Positions 63,290 through 64,000 of a DNA stretch of 64,000 nucleotides are shown here, piece after piece. Position 1 is the stretch's first letter. Every line of letters starts with the position of its first letter. A program made the position numbers and the translations under genes. The stretch covers positions 903,001 to 967,000 of the forward strand of contig NZ_CP045067.1 in NCBI RefSeq assembly GCF_016864015.1, written 5' to 3'. The notes beneath the pieces are model-generated. The model ran no database searches, was not told where the DNA came from, and saw only the letters and a list, made by a program, of their open reading frames with translations. Origin of the DNA: Lacinutrix sp. WUR7. GTDB lineage: Bacteria; Bacteroidota; Bacteroidia; Flavobacteriales; Flavobacteriaceae.

Positions 63290-63394
63290 TTACTCTTGAC
63301 TTTTACAATCGCAAATTTTATTGTCGGCTTGCTTTTCGTCGTATTCCTGAAATCCCCAACAATTTGGACATTGTATATTTTGTTCTATTTTCAT
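63290..63394 (-). CDS. 34-residue zinc-ribbon-like small protein
   Basis: An ATG-to-TAA frame of 34 codons, too short for routine calling. The protein begins MKIEQNIQCPNCWGFQEYDE and ends KICDCKSQE: a CxxC pair and a CxC pair in the spacing of a tiny zinc ribbon. The start is well placed, about 70 bases before the AhpD-like gene on the same strand. Its reading on both sides (no extension, two Cys pairs) suggests a real gene rather than chance. Function unknown; a redox or metal role near the AhpD-like and cupredoxin genes would make sense. Confidence 0.7.
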   Translation of the reverse strand: MKIEQNIQCPNCWGFQEYDEKQADNKICDCKSQE

Positions 63395-63453
63395 AATTTT
63401 TGATTAGTTATTAATTACACTGCAAAGATGCGACGAGAATACGCTTTGAAAAA

Positions 63454-63480
63454 TGGACAAAAGTTCCTTATGCTTGGACA
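63454..63480 (-). promoter_or_regulatory. Direct repeat TGGACA with 21-base period, candidate AraC-type operator
   Basis: TGGACA at 63454-63459 and again at 63475-63480, exactly 21 bases apart, two helical turns. AraC-family activators bind such direct half-sites. The site lies 60 bases upstream of the small zinc-ribbon gene and next to an AraC-family gene. The half-site is only six bases, so it could be chance. Confidence 0.45.
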
Positions 63481-63525
63481 TGCCTATTTTATTATGCTTT
63501 TGAAACATAAAAACCTATAATTATT

Positions 63526-63612
63526 GCGTGAAGGATGGAAGTGGCATCCTTTTTTTGCTGCCATATATGGCAAAAAAAGATCTAACGTACAGCCTGACCT
63601 TTATGGTCACGC
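63526..63612. ncRNA. Structured intergenic element, possible small RNA or dispersed repeat
   Basis: Three stems in 87 bases: AAGGATG/CATCCTT (63531-63537 with 63545-63551), TTTTTTGC/GCAAAAAA (63551-63558 with 63570-63577) and TGACC/GGTCA (63595-63599 with 63605-63609), bracketed by GCGTG and CACGC. I recall similar wording (CATCC, TTTTTTTGC, GATCTAACG, CCTGACC, GGTCACGCC) in intergenic DNA of other flavobacteria. Strand of action is unclear. Confidence 0.5.
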
Positions 63613-63620
63613 CCAAAAAA

Positions 63621-64000
63621 TTAATATTCTTTTTTAAACTGAAGTGGTGATTTTAATACTGCTTTTTTGAAGAATCGTGTAAAATACGCAGCGTCATTAA
63701 AACCTAAATCGTAAGCTATTTCTTTTACTGAATCATTAGAGTAAATAAGCTGTCTTTTGGCTTCGAGAATAATTCTGTTTTTAATAAAATCGCTAGGTGT
63801 TTGGCTTCCTATTTTATTAAAATGTTTGGTTAACGATTTTGGGGAAAGTCCTAATCTATTCGCATAATCGGTTACGGCGTGCAGTTTTTTATAGTTTTGT
63901 TCAACCAATACGCTAAAGTCTTTAAAGAGTTTGGTTTCTACGTCTTCTTTAATAGTAAGGTGTTGTTTTTGCACGCGAACGGCATGAATAATGAATTGCT
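63621..64000 (-). CDS. AraC-family transcriptional regulator, cut by the window edge
   Basis: At least 126 residues visible; the frame stays open to the last base (reading QFIIHAVRVQKQHLTI at the edge), so the N-terminal sensor domain lies outside. A GTG at 63974 is not the real start. The two helix-turn-helix motifs of the AraC domain are complete: NRLGLSPKSLTKHFNKIG and VKEIAYDLGFNDAAYFTRFF, ending SPLQFKKEY. It may control the neighbouring zinc-ribbon/AhpD/cupredoxin genes; a 21-base-spaced direct repeat upstream of them fits. Confidence 0.88.
   Translation of the reverse strand, partial: QFIIHAVRVQKQHLTIKEDVETKLFKDFSVLVEQNYKKLHAVTDYANRLGLSPKSLTKHFNKIGSQTPSDFIKNRIILEAKRQLIYSNDSVKEIAYDLGFNDAAYFTRFFKKAVLKSPLQFKKEY

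Noticed and set aside
1-64000. tRNA, rRNA, insertion sequences or prophage genes
   Set aside because: No cloverleaf, rRNA stretch, transposase, integrase or phage structural gene could be recognised on either strand.

Overview
The window looks like chromosomal core DNA from a gliding, type IX secretion (T9SS) competent member of the Bacteroidetes, most likely Flavobacteriaceae. The evidence is the low GC content, the gldD/gldE pair beside ssb and mutY, an SprB-like adhesin with a gliding-motility C-terminal domain next to SprF/PorP and PorE-like partners, S46 and M28 peptidases, a dimeric glycyl-tRNA synthetase, a three-gene cytochrome b type succinate dehydrogenase, and TTG / TAnnTTTG promoter elements. 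I see no rRNA, tRNA, phage, insertion sequence or CRISPR array.

Layout. 1-6.8 kb: a heavy-metal-domain lipoprotein, the minus-strand run mutY, ssb, gldE, gldD, then an HU-like protein, a 30-residue basic protein of the mS38/bS22 kind and RNase G on the plus strand. 6.9-15.6 kb: a minus-strand three-gene operon with a 1929-residue modular adhesin, an SprF-like barrel and an OmpA/TPR/WD40-like protein, together a T9SS type-B export and anchoring set. 15.8-22.3 kb: aldo/keto reductase, OmpA lipoprotein, exonuclease III and a large outer-membrane barrel of unknown role. 22.3-30.9 kb: a divalent-metal efflux locus with a His-rich small protein, an RND pump fused to its own TolC-like outer-membrane factor, the adaptor, and a P1B-4-type ATPase. 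31-41 kb: glyS, a coiled-coil protein, comF, an Ig-like lipoprotein, the omega-amidase/methionine aminotransferase pair, and a DPP11-like S46 peptidase. 41-50.5 kb: a LytTR two-component pair, three thioredoxin-fold proteins, an HTTM membrane protein, a membrane-anchored MutS-like ATPase and an M28 peptidase. 50.6-54 kb: the sdhCAB operon. 54-64 kb: lipoprotein, BNR-propeller protein, aminopeptidase P, aspartate kinase with a divergent ACT-domain protein, and a small cupredoxin/AhpD-like/zinc-ribbon group next to an AraC regulator cut by the window edge.

Most of the content is ordinary core genome. The parts that repay a second look are the pump/outer-membrane-factor fusion with an internal signal peptide, the metal-efflux locus as a whole, two genes too short for routine calling (4840-4932 and 63290-63394), a nested 160-bp inverted-repeat structure before the S46 peptidase, a strong hairpin in the RNase G leader, a structured intergenic element plus a 21-bp-spaced direct repeat near the AraC gene, and several families of dispersed palindromes in the intergenic gaps.
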